A stretch of 64,000 bases of DNA from Nocardia rosealba (GTDB lineage Bacteria; Actinomycetota; Actinomycetes; Mycobacteriales; Mycobacteriaceae): NCBI RefSeq assembly GCF_020216065.1, contig NZ_JAIWNA010000001.1, positions 1,432,511 to 1,496,510 on the forward strand, in the 5' to 3' direction. The number at the start of each line of letters is the position of its first letter. Within the stretch, counting starts at the first letter, position 1. Below the pieces are notes generated by a model. The model ran no database searches. It was not told where the DNA came from and worked only from the letters and a program-made list of their open reading frames with translations. The translations under genes and the position numbers were made by a program. Below are positions 28,785 to 38,131 of this stretch, piece by piece.

Positions 28785-29813
28785 ATGACGGGCCTCGATC
28801 CGGTTGCCGCCCTGCGCGAGATCGCGTTCTGGCTCGAACGATCGCGCGCCCAGACCCATCGCGTGAAGGCCTACCGGCGGGCCGCCGACGTCGTCGAGGG
28901 GCTGTCGGAGGACGAAAGATCCTCGCGCGCGGCCGAACACAGCTGGCAGGACCTGCCCGGTATCGGACCCAAGACCGCCACGGTCATCGAACAGGCCTGC
29001 GCCGGTGAGATCCCCGCCTACCTGGCCGACCTGCGCGCCGCCGCCGAACCCATCGGCCCCGCGGGCGAGCCCCTACGCACTGTCCTCCGCGGTGACCTGC
29101 ACACCCACTCCGACTGGTCCGACGGCGGCAGCCCGATCGGCGAGATGATGCGCATGGCCGCCGCACTCGGCCACGAGTACTGCGCGCTCACCGACCACTC
29201 CCCGCGCCTGAAAGTCGCCAACGGGCTGTCCGCCGAACGGTTGCTGCGCCAACTCGACGTGATCGCCGAACTCAACGACGAACTCGCCCCCTTCCGCATT
29301 CTCACCGGCATCGAGGTCGACATCCTCGACGACGGCGCCCTCGACCAGCGCGCCGATCTGCTCGAACGGCTCGACATCGTGGTCGCCAGCGTGCACTCAC
29401 ACCTGCGCGACGACAGCGCGACCATGACCAAACGCATGGTCTACGCCGTGGCCGACCCGAATGTCGACGTGCTCGGCCACTGCACCGGCCGGCTCGTGGA
29501 AGGCGGGCGCGGCACCCGCCCCGAATCCAGCTTCGACGCCGAGCTCGTCTTCGAGGCCTGCCGCAAGTACGGCACAGCCGTGGAGATCAACAGCCGCCCC
29601 GAACGCCGCGATCCGCCCGGGCGGCTGATCGACCTCGCCGTCGAAGTCGGCTGTTACTTCAGCATCGACACCGACGCTCATGCACCGGGCCAATTGTCCT
29701 GGCAGGGCTACGGATGCGAACGTGCCGTCGCGCACGGGGTGACGGCCGATCGGGTCGTCAACACGTGGCCGCTGGACGACCTGCTCGCCTGGACGGCGGA
29801 ATCCGGTGGGTGA
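28785..29813 (+). CDS. helix-hairpin-helix plus PHP-domain phosphoesterase (PolX C-terminal-like)
   Basis: A 342-residue protein with an N-terminal HhH DNA-binding region (VKAYRRAADVVEGL...LPGIGPKTATVIEQA, about 25-70) and a PHP metal-dependent phosphoesterase domain. The PHP metal motifs are visible: DLHTHSDWSDG, ALTDHSPRL, GIEVDIL, VVASVHSH and STDAHAP-type (SIDTDAHAPGQL). This is the arrangement of the C-terminal half of bacterial PolX (DNA polymerase X) without the polymerase domain. A 3'-phosphatase/exonuclease-like role in DNA repair is an inference. Starts two bases after the reductase gene. Confidence 0.85.
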   Translation: MTGLDPVAALREIAFWLERSRAQTHRVKAYRRAADVVEGLSEDERSSRAAEHSWQDLPGIGPKTATVIEQACAGEIPAYLADLRAAAEPIGPAGEPLRTVLRGDLHTHSDWSDGGSPIGEMMRMAAALGHEYCALTDHSPRLKVANGLSAERLLRQLDVIAELNDELAPFRILTGIEVDILDDGALDQRADLLERLDIVVASVHSHLRDDSATMTKRMVYAVADPNVDVLGHCTGRLVEGGRGTRPESSFDAELVFEACRKYGTAVEINSRPERRDPPGRLIDLAVEVGCYFSIDTDAHAPGQLSWQGYGCERAVAHGVTADRVVNTWPLDDLLAWTAESGG

Positions 29814-29899
29814 AAGTTTGCCCAACAGCTGATGTCGGCGGCCGGGCAGCGGGTCCTCCTCTGATACAACTCGATTCGGACGAGTGGTGTGGGGGACTG

Positions 29900-31408
29900 G
29901 TGAACTTTCCGATCGAGATCGTGCTGTCGGTGCTCGGTATCGCCGTCGCCACCGCAACCTTCCTGCTGCAATTCGTACTGGTCGGTCGCAAACGCGTCGG
30001 GTACCGGGTACAGATGGACACGCCGGTGACCGGCGAAACCGAATCGGTGCTCGCAGGGGCGCTCCACAACCTCACGACGGGCGCGGGCGGCAACGAGCAG
30101 CTGGCGCGGCTGTCGTTGGTTCTGGTGCGGATCGAGAACGCGGGCAGCTTGCGCATCGGTGACGACGACTACGTGACGCGCACCAACAGCGAGGTGGGAT
30201 TGCATCTGGTCTTCCCCGAACGCAAGGTGATCGGGCTCGCGGTCAACGAACTGTCCAACGGTGTACAGCGTGACAATTTCGACGCCGATTCCGCACTGGC
30301 GCAACGTGACGAGGTCGTCCGTGCGCAGCCGCGCGGCATCATCGACCTTCCGAAGGTGCCGCTGGAGCGGGGGCAGCACTACAAGATTCTCGCGGTTCTG
30401 CGCCGGGAGACCGGATCCGGTGAACCGGAAGCTCCGTTCGTCGAGGGCAGCATCAAGGGTGGCTCTGTCGCGGTGACAGAGAGCAACTCCGGGCCGAGTA
30501 AGAAGATGCTCGCGCTGTGCGGCTTTCTGGTCGCCGTGGTGGTCGTTCAGCTGGTTCTCTCGATCGTGCGGCCGGACCCCAAACCGAGCTACTGTGCCGA
30601 CGGCAACCTCACCCTCGTGGGCTCCACCGCCATGGAGAAGATGGTTCGCGAGGCCGCGAAGAACTACGAAACCCACTGCTCCGGTGCCGGATTCACGTTC
30701 GACTTCGTCGGCACGAGCGACGGTCTGCGCGTGCTGGACAAACCCGAGCCCGCACCCGACACCGTCGCCATCGGCGAGGGCCCCAAGCGCGACACCTTCC
30801 CCGACCTCTTCGAGACTCCGTTCGCGGTGGCCCCGTTCGCCGTGGTCACCCACCCCGGCCTGGGCATCGCCGACCTGTCGACCGCGCAGATCCAGCGCCT
30901 GTTCCGCGGCGAGATCGACAACTGGCGAATGCTCGGTGGTCCGGATCTGCCCGTGGTCGTGGTGGATCGCCAGCACGGATCCGGGTCGCGGTACGCCCTC
31001 GAAGCCCGCCTGCTCGACTGGCAGCGCCCGCTCTACCAGCCCGAATTCTGTGCGGGCAGATCGCGACTTGTGCACTGCGAGGTCGGCTCCACCGGGGAGA
31101 TGGCCGAGGTCGTCGCCGCGACGCCGGGCGCGGTGGGCTACCTCGAGGCGACGACCGTCGGCGAGGGGCTGCGCGCGGTGACCATCGATGGGCAGCCGGC
31201 GACCGAAACCCATGTGGCCGACCGCAGCTACCCGTTCTACTCGGTGGAATTCGCCTTCCACGACTACCCGGGCGGCGACATGCCCGCCGGGTCGCTCGCC
31301 GCGAAATTCGTCGACTATCTCGTCTATGGTGACGGGCGGCTCGTCGTCGCCGAATTCGGTGGCATCGCCTGCCTGGAGTTGGCCAGGCGATCAGAATGCG
31401 AACCGTAA
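29900..31408 (+). CDS. membrane-anchored PstS-like substrate-binding protein
   Basis: A 502-residue protein of unknown role. Transmembrane helix 1 is at about residues 4-28, a beta-rich domain at 30-195, and helix 2 at about 203-223. Next comes a type 2 periplasmic-binding domain from about 230 that resembles phosphate-binding PstS (LTLVGSTAMEKMVREAA, FVGTSDGLRVL, RLFRGEIDNWRML, HGSGSRYALEARLL, GAVGYLE). By helix count both termini and the binding domain lie outside while the 30-195 domain lies inside. No permease or ATPase gene is adjacent, so sensing rather than transport is likely. The start is GTG 29900 with GGGGG upstream. Cysteines in the binding domain may form disulfides. Confidence 0.8.
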   Translation: MNFPIEIVLSVLGIAVATATFLLQFVLVGRKRVGYRVQMDTPVTGETESVLAGALHNLTTGAGGNEQLARLSLVLVRIENAGSLRIGDDDYVTRTNSEVGLHLVFPERKVIGLAVNELSNGVQRDNFDADSALAQRDEVVRAQPRGIIDLPKVPLERGQHYKILAVLRRETGSGEPEAPFVEGSIKGGSVAVTESNSGPSKKMLALCGFLVAVVVVQLVLSIVRPDPKPSYCADGNLTLVGSTAMEKMVREAAKNYETHCSGAGFTFDFVGTSDGLRVLDKPEPAPDTVAIGEGPKRDTFPDLFETPFAVAPFAVVTHPGLGIADLSTAQIQRLFRGEIDNWRMLGGPDLPVVVVDRQHGSGSRYALEARLLDWQRPLYQPEFCAGRSRLVHCEVGSTGEMAEVVAATPGAVGYLEATTVGEGLRAVTIDGQPATETHVADRSYPFYSVEFAFHDYPGGDMPAGSLAAKFVDYLVYGDGRLVVAEFGGIACLELARRSECEP

Positions 31409-31759
31409 TCGAAGTGTGCTGATCGGTCGCTCAGTGCGCTACGGCCGTCGGTAGTCCGCAGCGCGACTCGGCCGTGACAATTCTCTGTACGGCGTAGACC
31501 GGCCGTGACGGCGGAATCTGCTGTCGCGGCAGGGAATCGCGTACAACAAAACCAGCAACATGCTGGTTTACTTTCCGGTAGCGGGGTACGTTCCTTGACG
31601 GCCCCTCTGATCAGGCGGGCACCCCAGCGGTGCGCTCCGCGCCTGGCCAGGCCAACCATGCCCCATGGACGGCGGTGAAGCTCTCGGTCTCCACCCCGCC
31701 GAGGCGGCCATCTCTTGTTCGCGCAAGTGTTGCGAGGTTGTGTCCCTGGAAGGAAGGTC
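31409..31759. other. 351-base intergenic region before the glycosyltransferase gene
   Basis: No gene was recognised here. It holds one perfect short hairpin (31550-31568) and leads into the GGAAGG ribosome site at 31748-31753 of the glycosyltransferase gene. A TTGACG at about 31594 could be a -35 but no convincing -10 follows at 16-18 bases. This is the longest gap in the window. Confidence 0.6.
31550..31568. promoter_or_regulatory. perfect 8-bp inverted repeat, terminator or operator
   Basis: AACCAGCA-ACA-TGCTGGTT lies 142 bases after the binding-protein gene and 190 bases before the glycosyltransferase gene. It is followed by TACTTTCC rather than a T-run. It is AT-richer than its surroundings, which favours an operator, but either role is possible. 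Confidence 0.4.
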
Positions 31760-32944
31760 ATGAGTACAGATATGTCGGCAATGTCGCCGACCGGGTTCTC
31801 CAGTTCTGATCTCTATTCGATCGAGCACAATGGTGGCCCACTGCGAATTGCGATGGTCGTGCCACCGTATTTCGATGTTCCCCCCAAGGCGTACGGCGGG
31901 GTGGAAGCTGTTGTCGCCGAATTGGTCGATTCCCTGTGTGAGCGCGGCCATCACGTCACCCTGTTCGGTGCGGGCGAGGCCGGTACCAAAGCGAATTTCG
32001 TCCCGCTGTGGGACCGGATCGTGCCCGAGCGGCTCGGTGACCCGTTCCCGGAGGTGGTCCACGCGCTGCGCGTGCGCCGCGCGATCGAGCGACTGGCCGA
32101 CACCGAGGGCATCGACCTGGTGCACGACCACACGTTCGCCGGACCGCTCAACGCCCCCGCCTACGCCAATCTCGGCCTGCCGACCGTGGTCACCGTCCAC
32201 GGCCCCGTCCAGGACGACTGCTACCGCTACTACCGCGAACTCGGTGAGGAGTGCTCGCTGATCGCGATCAGCGATCGGCAGCGCGAGCTGGCGCCGGATC
32301 TGGGCTGGGCCGGTCGCGTGCACAACGCGCTTCGCCCGGATCAGTGGCCCTTCCAGCCGGAGAAGGACAACTACGCGCTGTTCCTCGGCCGCTTCTCGAT
32401 GGACAAGGGACCGCACCTGGCCCTCGACGCCGCCCACGAGGCCGGTATCCCGCTGATCCTGGCGGGCAAGTGCTCCGAACCGCCGGAAAAGGCCTACTTC
32501 GAGGAATATGTGCGCCCGCGGCTCACCGCGGACGATCATGTATTCGGCCTCGCCGACGCGACCGCCAAGCGTAAACTGTTGGCCGGAGCTCGGTGTCTGC
32601 TGTTCCCCATTCGCTGGGAGGAGCCGTTCGGCATGGTGATGATCGAGGCAATGGTCTGTGGCACACCGGTTGTCGCCCTGCGCGGCGGCGCGGTGAGCGA
32701 AGTGCTGGTCGACGGTGTCACCGCGCGCATCTGCGAGGATCCCGCCGAACTGCCCGCCGCGATCCACGAGGTCGCCACCTACGACCCGGCCGCCTGCCGG
32801 GCGCACGTGGAGGCGAACTTCGGCGCCGACACCCTGGGTCGTGGCTACGAACAGGTGTACCGGGAAATTCTGGCGCGCACCACGATCGGATACGGCAGCG
32901 CCTTCGCGATGCCGTTCGTCGCGGCGACCACCGGGCGCGCATGA
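31760..32944 (+). CDS. GT4-family glycosyltransferase
   Basis: A 394-residue GT-B-fold glycosyltransferase. The N-terminal domain begins LRIAMVVPPYFDVPPKAYGGVE and contains HDHTFAGPLNAPAYA and TVHGPVQ. The C-terminal nucleotide-sugar domain has FLGRFSMDKGPHLALDAA and the E-x7-E pair in EEPFGMVMIEAMVCGTPVVAL. The donor and acceptor are not known. Its stop overlaps the ATG of the amylo-1,6-glucosidase-like gene (ATGA), so the two act together, probably on an alpha-glucan or an oligosaccharide. Confidence 0.88.
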   Translation: MSTDMSAMSPTGFSSSDLYSIEHNGGPLRIAMVVPPYFDVPPKAYGGVEAVVAELVDSLCERGHHVTLFGAGEAGTKANFVPLWDRIVPERLGDPFPEVVHALRVRRAIERLADTEGIDLVHDHTFAGPLNAPAYANLGLPTVVTVHGPVQDDCYRYYRELGEECSLIAISDRQRELAPDLGWAGRVHNALRPDQWPFQPEKDNYALFLGRFSMDKGPHLALDAAHEAGIPLILAGKCSEPPEKAYFEEYVRPRLTADDHVFGLADATAKRKLLAGARCLLFPIRWEEPFGMVMIEAMVCGTPVVALRGGAVSEVLVDGVTARICEDPAELPAAIHEVATYDPAACRAHVEANFGADTLGRGYEQVYREILARTTIGYGSAFAMPFVAATTGRA

Positions 32945-35079
32945 GCCACAGCGACGCGCAGCCGAGCCCGACTCCGCTGAACGCGGGTGAACCGGCCGGG
33001 CTCGGCGGCCACGGCGGCAATGTGACCCTGGTCGAGGGCGGCACCTTCTGTCTCTCGGACCGGCTCGGCGACGTGGAGCCGGGAAAACCGCAGGGTTTGT
33101 TCTTCCGTGACGCGCGGGTCATCTCACGCTGGGAACTGCTGGTCGACGGCAAGAAGCCCGAGCCGCTGTCGGTGCTGAGCCCGGAGGCTTTCGCAGCGCG
33201 TTTCGTGCTGCGCAGGCCGCCGCAGGCCGGCATGGCCGACAGCACCCTGCTCGTGGTGCGCGATCGGCTCGTCGCCGAGGGCATGCACGAGGTGATCACC
33301 CTCGAGAACATGAGCCGCGAAGCCACCGCGGTCGTGCTCGAGGTGCACGTCGACGCCGACTTCGTCGACCTGTTCTCGGTGAAGGAGGGCCGGGCGGGTG
33401 GGCGCCGCGCGGAGATGACCACCGCCGACGGCGAACTGCTGCTGCACGACCGCGCCGACCTGGCGCGCGGGCTCGCCCTCACCTCGACGGTGGAGCCGAT
33501 GGTGCTGCCCGGCACCATGATCTGGCGCATCGTCGTGCCCGCGGGTGGTCGCTGGCAGACCGAGATCGCGGCCCTGCCCGCAGGCGCGGCCCAGCGCCCG
33601 CCGATGCAGGGTTCGGTGGGCGAACGCTATCGGGCGAGCGAACCGGTGAAGAAGATCCAGGCCTGGCGGGCGACGGCCACCGACATCACCAGCGATTCCC
33701 TGATGCTCAACCGGATACTGCGGCGCAGCGAAAGCGATCTCGGCGCACTGCAGATCCACAGCGATTCCGGTACCGGCCGGCCGTTCGTCGCGGCGGGCGC
33801 GCCCTGGTTCATGACCCTGTTCGGTCGCGACTCGTTGCTCACCGCCTGGATGTCGCTGCCGCTGGAAACCGACCTCGCCCTCGGCACGCTGCAGCAGCTG
33901 GCCGAATTGCAGGGCGAGACAGTGGATCCGCTGGTCGAGGAGGAACCGGGCCGCATCATGCACGAGATGCGCCGTGGCCCGGCCGTCGGGCAGGTCCTCG
34001 GCGGCCAGATCTACTACGGCACGGTCGACGCCACCCCGCTGTTCGTGATGCTGCTCGCCGAATGTCTGCGCTGGGGGGCCGATCCCGCGTCGATCGCCAC
34101 CCTGCTGCCCGCCGCCGACGCCGCCATCAGCTGGATCACCGATTTCGGTGACCGCGACGACGACGGTTTCGTCGAATACGTGCGCGCCACCGACCGTGGA
34201 CTCATCAACCAGGGTTGGAAAGACAGCTTCGACGGCATCAATTTCGCCAGCGGCCAGCTCGCGCAGGCCCCGATCGCGCTGTGCGAGGTGCAGGGGTACG
34301 TCTACGCGGCGCTGCTGGCGCGCGCCGAACTCGCCGACGCCTTCGACGACGAACCGCTGGCCCGCAAGATGCGCGAACGCGCCGTCGCCTTGCGCACGAA
34401 ATTCGCCGAGCAGTTCTGGCTACCCCAGTGTGGTTGGTACGCCGTGGCTCTGGACGGCAACAAGCGCCAAGTCGATGCGCTCACCAGCAACGCGGCGCAC
34501 TGCCTGTGGTCGGGAATCGCCACCGACGAGCACGCCGAGATCCTGATCCGGCACCTGTCCTCGCCGGAGATGGACTGCGGATTCGGTTTGCGCACACTGG
34601 CTTCCAACATGGGTGCCTACAACCCGATGAGCTACCACTGCGGTTCGGTGTGGCCGCACGACACGGCCATCGCGGTGGCCGGGCTCATGCGGTACCAGCA
34701 CGTGCCGGGCGCGATCGAACTGGCCACCCAGCTCTCGGCCGGGCTGCTCGACGCGGCAGCGGCTTTCGACGGCCGTCTGCCGGAGCTGTTCTGCGGTTTC
34801 CCCCGTGGACGCTTCGCCGCACCCGTGCCCTACCCCACCTCCTGCTCCCCGCAGGCCTGGGCCAGCGCCGCGCCGTTGCTGCTCATCCGCTCCTTCGTCG
34901 GCATCGACCCGGACGTCCCCGCCAAGACCCTGACGGTTCGTCCGCGCGTGCCCGCCTCGTGGGGCATCGTGCGCCTGGCCGATTTCCGGCTCGGCACCGA
35001 CACGATCGACATGGAAGTGCGTGGCACCGAGATACTCACCGCGAGCCTGCCCGAGGGTTGGGAACTGGTGATCGAATAG
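32941..35079 (+). CDS. amylo-alpha-1,6-glucosidase/glycogen-debranching-like protein
   Basis: A 712-residue protein with the bacterial debranching N-terminal domain (GGNVTLVEGGTFCLSDRLGD, GLFFRDARVISRW) and a C-terminal (alpha/alpha)6 barrel of the GH63/GH133 type. The barrel shows FMTLFGRDSLLTAWM, NQGWKDSFDGI, NPMSYHCGSVWPHDTAIA and CSPQAWASAA. The acids expected for catalysis lie in GRDS, WKDS and WPHD contexts. No signal peptide, so cytosolic. Activity on glycogen itself is unproven: many of these proteins sit beside a GT4 gene, as here, suggesting a dedicated glucan. A hairpin terminator follows. Confidence 0.85.
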   Translation: MSHSDAQPSPTPLNAGEPAGLGGHGGNVTLVEGGTFCLSDRLGDVEPGKPQGLFFRDARVISRWELLVDGKKPEPLSVLSPEAFAARFVLRRPPQAGMADSTLLVVRDRLVAEGMHEVITLENMSREATAVVLEVHVDADFVDLFSVKEGRAGGRRAEMTTADGELLLHDRADLARGLALTSTVEPMVLPGTMIWRIVVPAGGRWQTEIAALPAGAAQRPPMQGSVGERYRASEPVKKIQAWRATATDITSDSLMLNRILRRSESDLGALQIHSDSGTGRPFVAAGAPWFMTLFGRDSLLTAWMSLPLETDLALGTLQQLAELQGETVDPLVEEEPGRIMHEMRRGPAVGQVLGGQIYYGTVDATPLFVMLLAECLRWGADPASIATLLPAADAAISWITDFGDRDDDGFVEYVRATDRGLINQGWKDSFDGINFASGQLAQAPIALCEVQGYVYAALLARAELADAFDDEPLARKMRERAVALRTKFAEQFWLPQCGWYAVALDGNKRQVDALTSNAAHCLWSGIATDEHAEILIRHLSSPEMDCGFGLRTLASNMGAYNPMSYHCGSVWPHDTAIAVAGLMRYQHVPGAIELATQLSAGLLDAAAAFDGRLPELFCGFPRGRFAAPVPYPTSCSPQAWASAAPLLLIRSFVGIDPDVPAKTLTVRPRVPASWGIVRLADFRLGTDTIDMEVRGTEILTASLPEGWELVIE

Positions 35080-35085
35080 CGCGGC

Positions 35086-35120
35086 GATGCGCCGGGAACC
35101 CCCGCGGTACCCGGCGCATC
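35086..35120. terminator. bidirectional terminator between the debranching gene and kdpC
   Basis: GATGCGCCGGG (35086-35096) pairs perfectly with CCCGGCGCATC (35110-35120) around a 13-base loop. It lies seven bases after the debranching gene stop and three bases beyond the kdpC stop, so it serves both convergent units. Confidence 0.7.
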
Positions 35121-35123
35121 CGT

Positions 35124-35993
35124 TCAGCGCGACAGCGGGAACTGCTCGTCCAGTGCGAGATTGAGCTCGAGGACGTGCACGCGCGGTTCACCGAGGAAGC
35201 CGAGCGTGCGGCCGTGGGTGTGCTCGGTGAGTACGGTGCGCACCTGCTCGGGGGAGATGCCGCGCGCCCGCGCCACCCGGTCGACCTGGATGGCGGCGTA
35301 CTCGGGGGAGATGTGCGGGTCGAGGCCGCTGCCGCTGGCCGTCACCGCGTCTGCGGGCACCACCGGGTGGGCCGGTGCGTCGCCGAGGACCGGAACGAGC
35401 ACGCCCGTCGAGTAGTCCTCGCCGGTTCGCGCGCATTCCACCGCGACACCACGGAAGGTGGCGGTGAAGGGGCGCGTCGGACATGGCTCGTTGACACTGA
35501 CCACCCGTTCCGGCCGCGACACGTCTCCGTCGGCATCGCGCGGACCCAGCACCGAGATCACCGCGCCCACACCACTTTCCGTGCAGAACTGGCGACGGCC
35601 GTCGACCCCCTCACGGACACCGACCTCCGCAGAACGCGCGCAGGCGGCGGTGAGCAGGCTGATCCGGTCCGCCGTGTCGACGATGTCCTCCGGGCCGAGA
35701 TTGCTCGCGGCGGTGGCGAGCGGGTCGTAGCCCTCACCCGCCGCCGACGGACGGCTCTGGAAGTACTGCCCGAGGGCGGTGCCGTCGGCAGCGGTGAACG
35801 ACTGCCCGATCAGGCTCGAGCCAACCAGCCTCCCGTCCCGCTCGACGAGCGATCCGGCGGCTCGCTGATCCAGACCGGGCAACTGGGCGATCGTGAAAAC
35901 CGCCAGCGGGTAGGCGATTCCGGTGACCGCGGTGAGCACCAGCAGTGCACGCAGGGCGGCAAGGTGCTGGCGGAACCAGGTCGAAGTACGCAT
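35124..35993 (-). CDS. kdpC: K+-transporting ATPase subunit KdpC (enlarged)
   Basis: Single-helix chaperone-like subunit of the high-affinity potassium pump KdpFABC. N-terminal helix about 14-38 (LRALLVLTAVTGIAYPLAVF), then GSLIGQ-type motif (VGSSLIGQSF), YFQSRPSAAG and ASNLGP. The C-terminal SGSGLDPHISPEYAAIQ and GEPRVHVLELNLALD are diagnostic. At 289 residues it is about 100 longer than E. coli KdpC. The extra segment (about 120-220, with cysteines in TAACARSAEV, RQFCTESG, NEPCPTRP and VECARTGED) lies between the two conserved halves. It begins one base after the kdpB stop. Confidence 0.95.
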   Translation of the reverse strand: MRTSTWFRQHLAALRALLVLTAVTGIAYPLAVFTIAQLPGLDQRAAGSLVERDGRLVGSSLIGQSFTAADGTALGQYFQSRPSAAGEGYDPLATAASNLGPEDIVDTADRISLLTAACARSAEVGVREGVDGRRQFCTESGVGAVISVLGPRDADGDVSRPERVVSVNEPCPTRPFTATFRGVAVECARTGEDYSTGVLVPVLGDAPAHPVVPADAVTASGSGLDPHISPEYAAIQVDRVARARGISPEQVRTVLTEHTHGRTLGFLGEPRVHVLELNLALDEQFPLSR

Positions 35994-35994
35994 G

Positions 35995-38130
35995 TCAGGC
36001 CATCCCGGGAAGGAGTCGGACGAACAGATCGATGACTTTGATGCCGAGGAACGGCACGATGATGCCGCCCAGCCCGTAGACGGTCAGGTTGCGGCGCAAC
36101 AGGACCGACGCGCTGCTCGGCCGGTAGCCGACGCCGCGCAGAGCCAACGGGATGAGCGCGACGATGACGACCGCGTTGAAGATCACCGCCGACAGAATCG
36201 CCGACTGCGGGCTGGCCAACCGCATGATGTTCAGCGCGTCCAGGCCGGGGAACAGCGGCACGAACAGGGCCGGGATGATCGCGAAGTACTTGGCGATGTC
36301 GTTGGCTATGGAGAACGTGGTGAGCGCCCCACGAGTGATGAGCAGCTGTTTGCCGATCTCCACGATCTCGATCAGCTTGGTCGGATCCGAATCCAGATCG
36401 ACCATGTTGCCTGCCTCTTTGGCCGCCGAGGTGCCGGTGTTCATGGCCACGCCGACATCGGCCTGGGCCAGTGCGGGGGCATCGTTGGTGCCGTCGCCGG
36501 TCATCGCGACGAGGCGGCCCCCGTCCTGTTCCTTCTTGATGAGGGCGAGCTTGTCCTCCGGAGTCGCCTCGGCGAGGAAGTCGTCGACGCCCGCTTCGTC
36601 GGCGATCGCCTTGGCGGTCAGCGGGTTGTCGCCGGTGATCATCACCGTGCGGATCCCCATCCGCCGCATTTCGTCGAAGCGTTCCCGCATGCCCTGTTTG
36701 ACCACGTCTTTGAGATGGACGACGCCGAGCACGCGGGCGGTGCCGCCGTGGACCTCACCGACCATCAGCGGTGTTCCGCCGGACGCGGAAATACCGTCGA
36801 CGAGGGCGGACGCTTCGGCCGGTACCGAACCGCCCTGCGTGCGAACCCAGTCGGCGACGGCACCGGCAGCGCCCTTGCGCAAGCGGCGCCCGTCGGCCAG
36901 GTCGACACCGGACATGCGCGTCTGGGCGGTGAACTCCACCCAGACGGCGCCCGGCAGTTCCCCCGCACCGCGCTCGCGCAGGTTGAACACTTCCTTGGCG
37001 AGGACGACGATCGAGCGGCCCTCCGGGGTTTCGTCGGCCAGGCTCGACAATTGCGCCGCATCGGCCAGCTCGTCGTCGAGAATTCCTGGCACGGCGACGA
37101 ATTCGGCGGCCTGACGGTTGCCGAGCGTGATGGTTCCGGTCTTGTCCAGCAGCAGCGTGTTCACATCGCCCGCCGCCTCCACCGCACGTCCCGACATGGC
37201 GAGCACATTGCGCTGCACCAGCCTGTCCATCCCGGCGATGCCGATGGCCGAGAGCAGCGCGCCGATGGTGGTGGGGATCAGGCAGACCAGTAGCGACACC
37301 AGCACGATGCCGGTGATGCCGTCACCGTCGAGCGCCAGGGTGTCGGCAACGCCCGGGTTGTTCGACTTCGAGAAGATCGCCAACGGCTGCAAGGTCGCGA
37401 CCGCGAACACGAAGATGATCGTCAGCGCGGCCAGCAGGATGTTCAGCGCGATCTCGTTGGGCGTCCGCTGCCGGTTCGCGCCTTCCACCAGGGCGATCAT
37501 CTTGTCGATGAAACTCGCGCCTGGCTCCTGGGTGATGCGGACGACGATGCGGTCCGAAAGCACGGTGGTGCCACCGGTGACCGCCGAACGGTCGCCACCG
37601 GATTCGCGGATCACCGGTGCCGATTCACCGGTGATCGCGGATTCGTCCACCGACGCGATGCCCTCGACCACATCGCCGTCGCCGGGGATCACCTGGCCGG
37701 CCTCCACCACCACGAAGTCACCGCGACGCAGTTCGGGTGCGGCAACCCGCTGCTCGACGAGCGGGGCGCCCGGCGTCCAGTCGGTGAGCCGGCGGGCGAC
37801 GGTGTCGGTCTTGGCTTTTCGCAGGCTCTCGGCCTGCGCCTTGCCGCGCCCCTCGGCCACGGCCTCGGCCAGATTCGCGAAGACCACCGTGAGCCACAGC
37901 CAGGCGACGACGGCCCAGGCGAAGAACGACGGTTCGGTGATCGCCAGCACGGTCGACCAGGCCGCGCCGATCTCCACGATCAGCATGACCGGGTTCTTCC
38001 AGAGGGTGCGCGGGTCGAGTTTGCGGATCGCCTCGGGCAGCGCCGTGCGCAACAGCGTCGGGTCGAGAACGCCGCGGGCGGCCCGCTCGGTGCGCGGTGC
38101 GCGCGGGGGAGTGAGGGTGGGGACGGTCAT
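35995..38130 (-). CDS. kdpB: K+-transporting ATPase ATP-binding subunit KdpB
   Basis: P-type ATPase subunit that energises potassium uptake. The 711-residue product has TGES at 167-170, whose serine matches the inhibitory phosphoserine of E. coli KdpB. The phosphorylated Asp is about residue 329 ([12 protein letters not shown]), then [14 protein letters not shown] and [19 protein letters not shown]. Transmembrane helices flank these domains in the usual order. It is placed between kdpA and kdpC with one-base gaps. Confidence 0.97.
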   Translation of the reverse strand: MTVPTLTPPRAPRTERAARGVLDPTLLRTALPEAIRKLDPRTLWKNPVMLIVEIGAAWSTVLAITEPSFFAWAVVAWLWLTVVFANLAEAVAEGRGKAQAESLRKAKTDTVARRLTDWTPGAPLVEQRVAAPELRRGDFVVVEAGQVIPGDGDVVEGIASVDESAITGESAPVIRESGGDRSAVTGGTTVLSDRIVVRITQEPGASFIDKMIALVEGANRQRTPNEIALNILLAALTIIFVFAVATLQPLAIFSKSNNPGVADTLALDGDGITGIVLVSLLVCLIPTTIGALLSAIGIAGMDRLVQRNVLAMSGRAVEAAGDVNTLLLDKTGTITLGNRQAAEFVAVPGILDDELADAAQLSSLADETPEGRSIVVLAKEVFNLRERGAGELPGAVWVEFTAQTRMSGVDLADGRRLRKGAAGAVADWVRTQGGSVPAEASALVDGISASGGTPLMVGEVHGGTARVLGVVHLKDVVKQGMRERFDEMRRMGIRTVMITGDNPLTAKAIADEAGVDDFLAEATPEDKLALIKKEQDGGRLVAMTGDGTNDAPALAQADVGVAMNTGTSAAKEAGNMVDLDSDPTKLIEIVEIGKQLLITRGALTTFSIANDIAKYFAIIPALFVPLFPGLDALNIMRLASPQSAILSAVIFNAVVIVALIPLALRGVGYRPSSASVLLRRNLTVYGLGGIIVPFLGIKVIDLFVRLLPGMA

Positions 38131-38131
38131 A

